DNA from: Tissierellia bacterium
Lineage (GTDB): Bacteria; Bacillota; Clostridia; Tissierellales; Dethiosulfatibacteraceae
NCBI GenBank assembly: GCA_007116605.1
Contig: SKID01000354.1
Location: 1 to 5,903 of the forward strand
DNA: 5,903 bases
Reading direction: 5' to 3'
In this document: positions 4,601 through 5,903 of the stretch, one piece after another
How positions within the stretch are numbered: position 1 is the stretch's first letter
Layout of the letters: the number at the start of each line of letters is the position of its first letter
Made by a program: the position numbers and the translations under genes
Notes under the pieces: model-generated
Database searches by the model: none
The model's input: the letters and a program-made list of their open reading frames with translations, nothing else
Told to the model about the DNA's origin: nothing

Positions 4601-5903
4601 TTAACTGTCTACAATACTAATCATTCCTTCTTCTAACCCTAGAATGTGAGCACCCTTTTGTGATAGCATTTGAATGCAATCGATCCATTCATCTTCAATT
4701 TTTTCACCTGGGCATAAGAGGGGTATACCAGGTGGATAGGGTATTAAATAATCTGCAGCCACTAAATCAGTGGCTTCTTTAAGAAGTACCTTTCTTTTTC
4801 TCTGATAAAAAGCTTCTCTAATATTCATGACCTTTTTTGGTTGTTTCTTCCAAATCAAAGGGTCATCATTTTGTAATGACTTGAAACCATTCCCTTGTTC
4901 AATGAGTTTATCCATTGCTCCAAAAAGATGGTTTAAACTTCTTTCATCATCATTGACTGTCATAAACCCTGTGATATAATCCTCTGTTGCCATTTCCATC
5001 TCTACACCACATTTTTCTCTTAGCCAGCCTTTTGCTTCATAGCCACTGATCCCTAGGTGTTGAGTGTTGAACAATAATTTACTTCCATCTAACTCTATTC
5101 CATGGAAGTTTATAAAATCTTCATTCTTGTACATTAAACGGTGAACTGAAGGATATTTATCCCTTAATTCTGCCACAGTTTCTAAATTTTTGTTTAGATA
5201 ATAATTGCCCCATTCTTCCATCCATTTCACTCCCGCTTCCACAGAAGCCATCATCAAGTAAGAGGGACTCGTCGTCAAAAGGGCTGAATAAAACTCACCA
5301 ATCTGATCTGTGCTTTCTTTTGACTGGATATGTAACAATGCCGTTTGTGTCAGTGTGGGTAATTGCTTGTGTGTGCTTTGAACGATATAATCTGCTCCCG
5401 CTTCCTCTGCTGATAGTGGAAATTGATTTGAAAACTTCAAATGGGCTCCATGAGCTTCATCAATCAGTACTTTTTTACCATATCCATGAATTAAATCGAT
5501 GACTTTGTCAATTGGAAAGCAGAGCCCTTCATAAGATGGATAAGTCAAAACCACTAAATTTGCCGAAGATGTCATTAAAAGTTTCTCTAAAGCACTTAAA
5601 TGGGTTAAGGTCATAAAAGGTGTATCTGGAAAAACATCTGGATACAGATAAACAGGGTTAAGGTCTCCTAAAAGCACCCCATTATAGACTGCCTTATGAC
5701 AGTTTCGGCTAATAATGATTTCATCCTTAGGCTTTGTTAATCCCAATATGGCACTATGCAAGGCTGTTGTACTACCATTAGTGGATAGGTAAGTTTTTTC
5801 TACACCATAAACTCTACTGATCTCCAATAATAAGTCTTTAATGGCCCCTTCTGGTTGGTGTAAGTTATCAAGACCTTCCACCTCTGTCACATCATAAGCT
5901 AAA
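4601..5903 (-). CDS. Orn/Lys/Arg decarboxylase family PLP enzyme (YaaO/SpeA-like), N-terminus missing
   Basis: This is a fold-type I PLP enzyme of the short (about 480-residue) basic amino acid decarboxylase group. The group includes arginine decarboxylase (making agmatine) and lysine decarboxylase (making cadaverine). 433 residues are visible; the reading frame stays open to the window edge (LAYDVTEVEGLDNLH), so roughly the first 50-60 residues are lost. Motifs are the phosphate-binding STNGSTTALHSAI (5744-5782), the ring-binding DEAHGAH (from 5461), and the Schiff-base lysine in QSTHKQLPTLTQ, encoded at 5366-5368. The C-terminal domain carries PYPPGIPLLCPGE (from 4739). It is the homologue of Bacillus yaaO, which also precedes tmk. 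Substrate cannot be decided from sequence, so no symbol is given. The internal GTG at 5890 is not the start, since conserved residues lie upstream of it. Confidence 0.92.
   Translation of the reverse strand, partial: LAYDVTEVEGLDNLHQPEGAIKDLLLEISRVYGVEKTYLSTNGSTTALHSAILGLTKPKDEIIISRNCHKAVYNGVLLGDLNPVYLYPDVFPDTPFMTLTHLSALEKLLMTSSANLVVLTYPSYEGLCFPIDKVIDLIHGYGKKVLIDEAHGAHLKFSNQFPLSAEEAGADYIVQSTHKQLPTLTQTALLHIQSKESTDQIGEFYSALLTTSPSYLMMASVEAGVKWMEEWGNYYLNKNLETVAELRDKYPSVHRLMYKNEDFINFHGIELDGSKLLFNTQHLGISGYEAKGWLREKCGVEMEMATEDYITGFMTVNDDERSLNHLFGAMDKLIEQGNGFKSLQNDDPLIWKKQPKKVMNIREAFYQRKRKVLLKEATDLVAADYLIPYPPGIPLLCPGEKIEDEWIDCIQMLSQKGAHILGLEEGMISIVDS

Noticed and set aside
1..5903. CRISPR arrays, tRNA or rRNA genes, prophage or defence genes
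   Set aside because: I saw no regularly spaced repeats, no tRNA-like cloverleaf with CCA-side features, and no transposase, integrase or toxin-like ORF. All large ORFs are assigned to housekeeping families.

Overview
The window comes from a low-GC, Gram-positive anaerobe of the Clostridia type. Four things point there: AT-rich sequence with strong AGGAGG-type ribosome binding sites, a classical 56-residue clostridial 2[4Fe-4S] ferredoxin, a RicT/YaaT homologue, and a gene order (Orn/Lys/Arg decarboxylase, tmk, darA, holB, ricT) that matches the yaaO-tmk-darA-holB-ricT block of Bacillus. Genus and species cannot be read from the sequence.

Left part (1-1545): the 5' end of guaB (IMP dehydrogenase, minus strand, cut by the window edge) and a complete degV-family gene (plus strand) are divergent across a 296-bp intergenic region. 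That region holds a promoter for each gene. Between the promoters lies a GC-richer segment (about 492-558) that can fold into a nested hairpin and is flanked by a 10-bp direct repeat. I could not identify it, and it is the least explained stretch in the window. degV ends in a bidirectional hairpin terminator that also serves the convergent ferredoxin gene.

Right part (1554-5903): six genes run leftward on the minus strand. In transcription order they are a PLP-dependent Orn/Lys/Arg decarboxylase (N-terminus outside the window), tmk (dTMP kinase), darA (c-di-AMP binding PII-like protein), holB (DNA polymerase III delta' subunit), ricT (PSP1-domain iron-sulfur protein of the Y-complex) and a small ferredoxin. 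The first five are packed with gaps of 12, 24 and 10 nt and one 8-nt overlap, so they look like one operon. The ferredoxin follows after 87 nt with its own promoter.

How the genes work together: tmk and holB supply dTTP precursor and clamp-loader function for DNA replication. DarA senses the second messenger c-di-AMP. RicT belongs to an RNA-maturation and developmental complex that carries Fe-S clusters. GuaB is the committed step of guanine nucleotide synthesis. The window is mostly conserved core genome. Points worth a second look are the folded intergenic element, departures from family motifs in Tmk, DegV and the ferredoxin, the TTG start of ricT inside holB, and the absence of the Bacillus neighbours yaaR and yabA.
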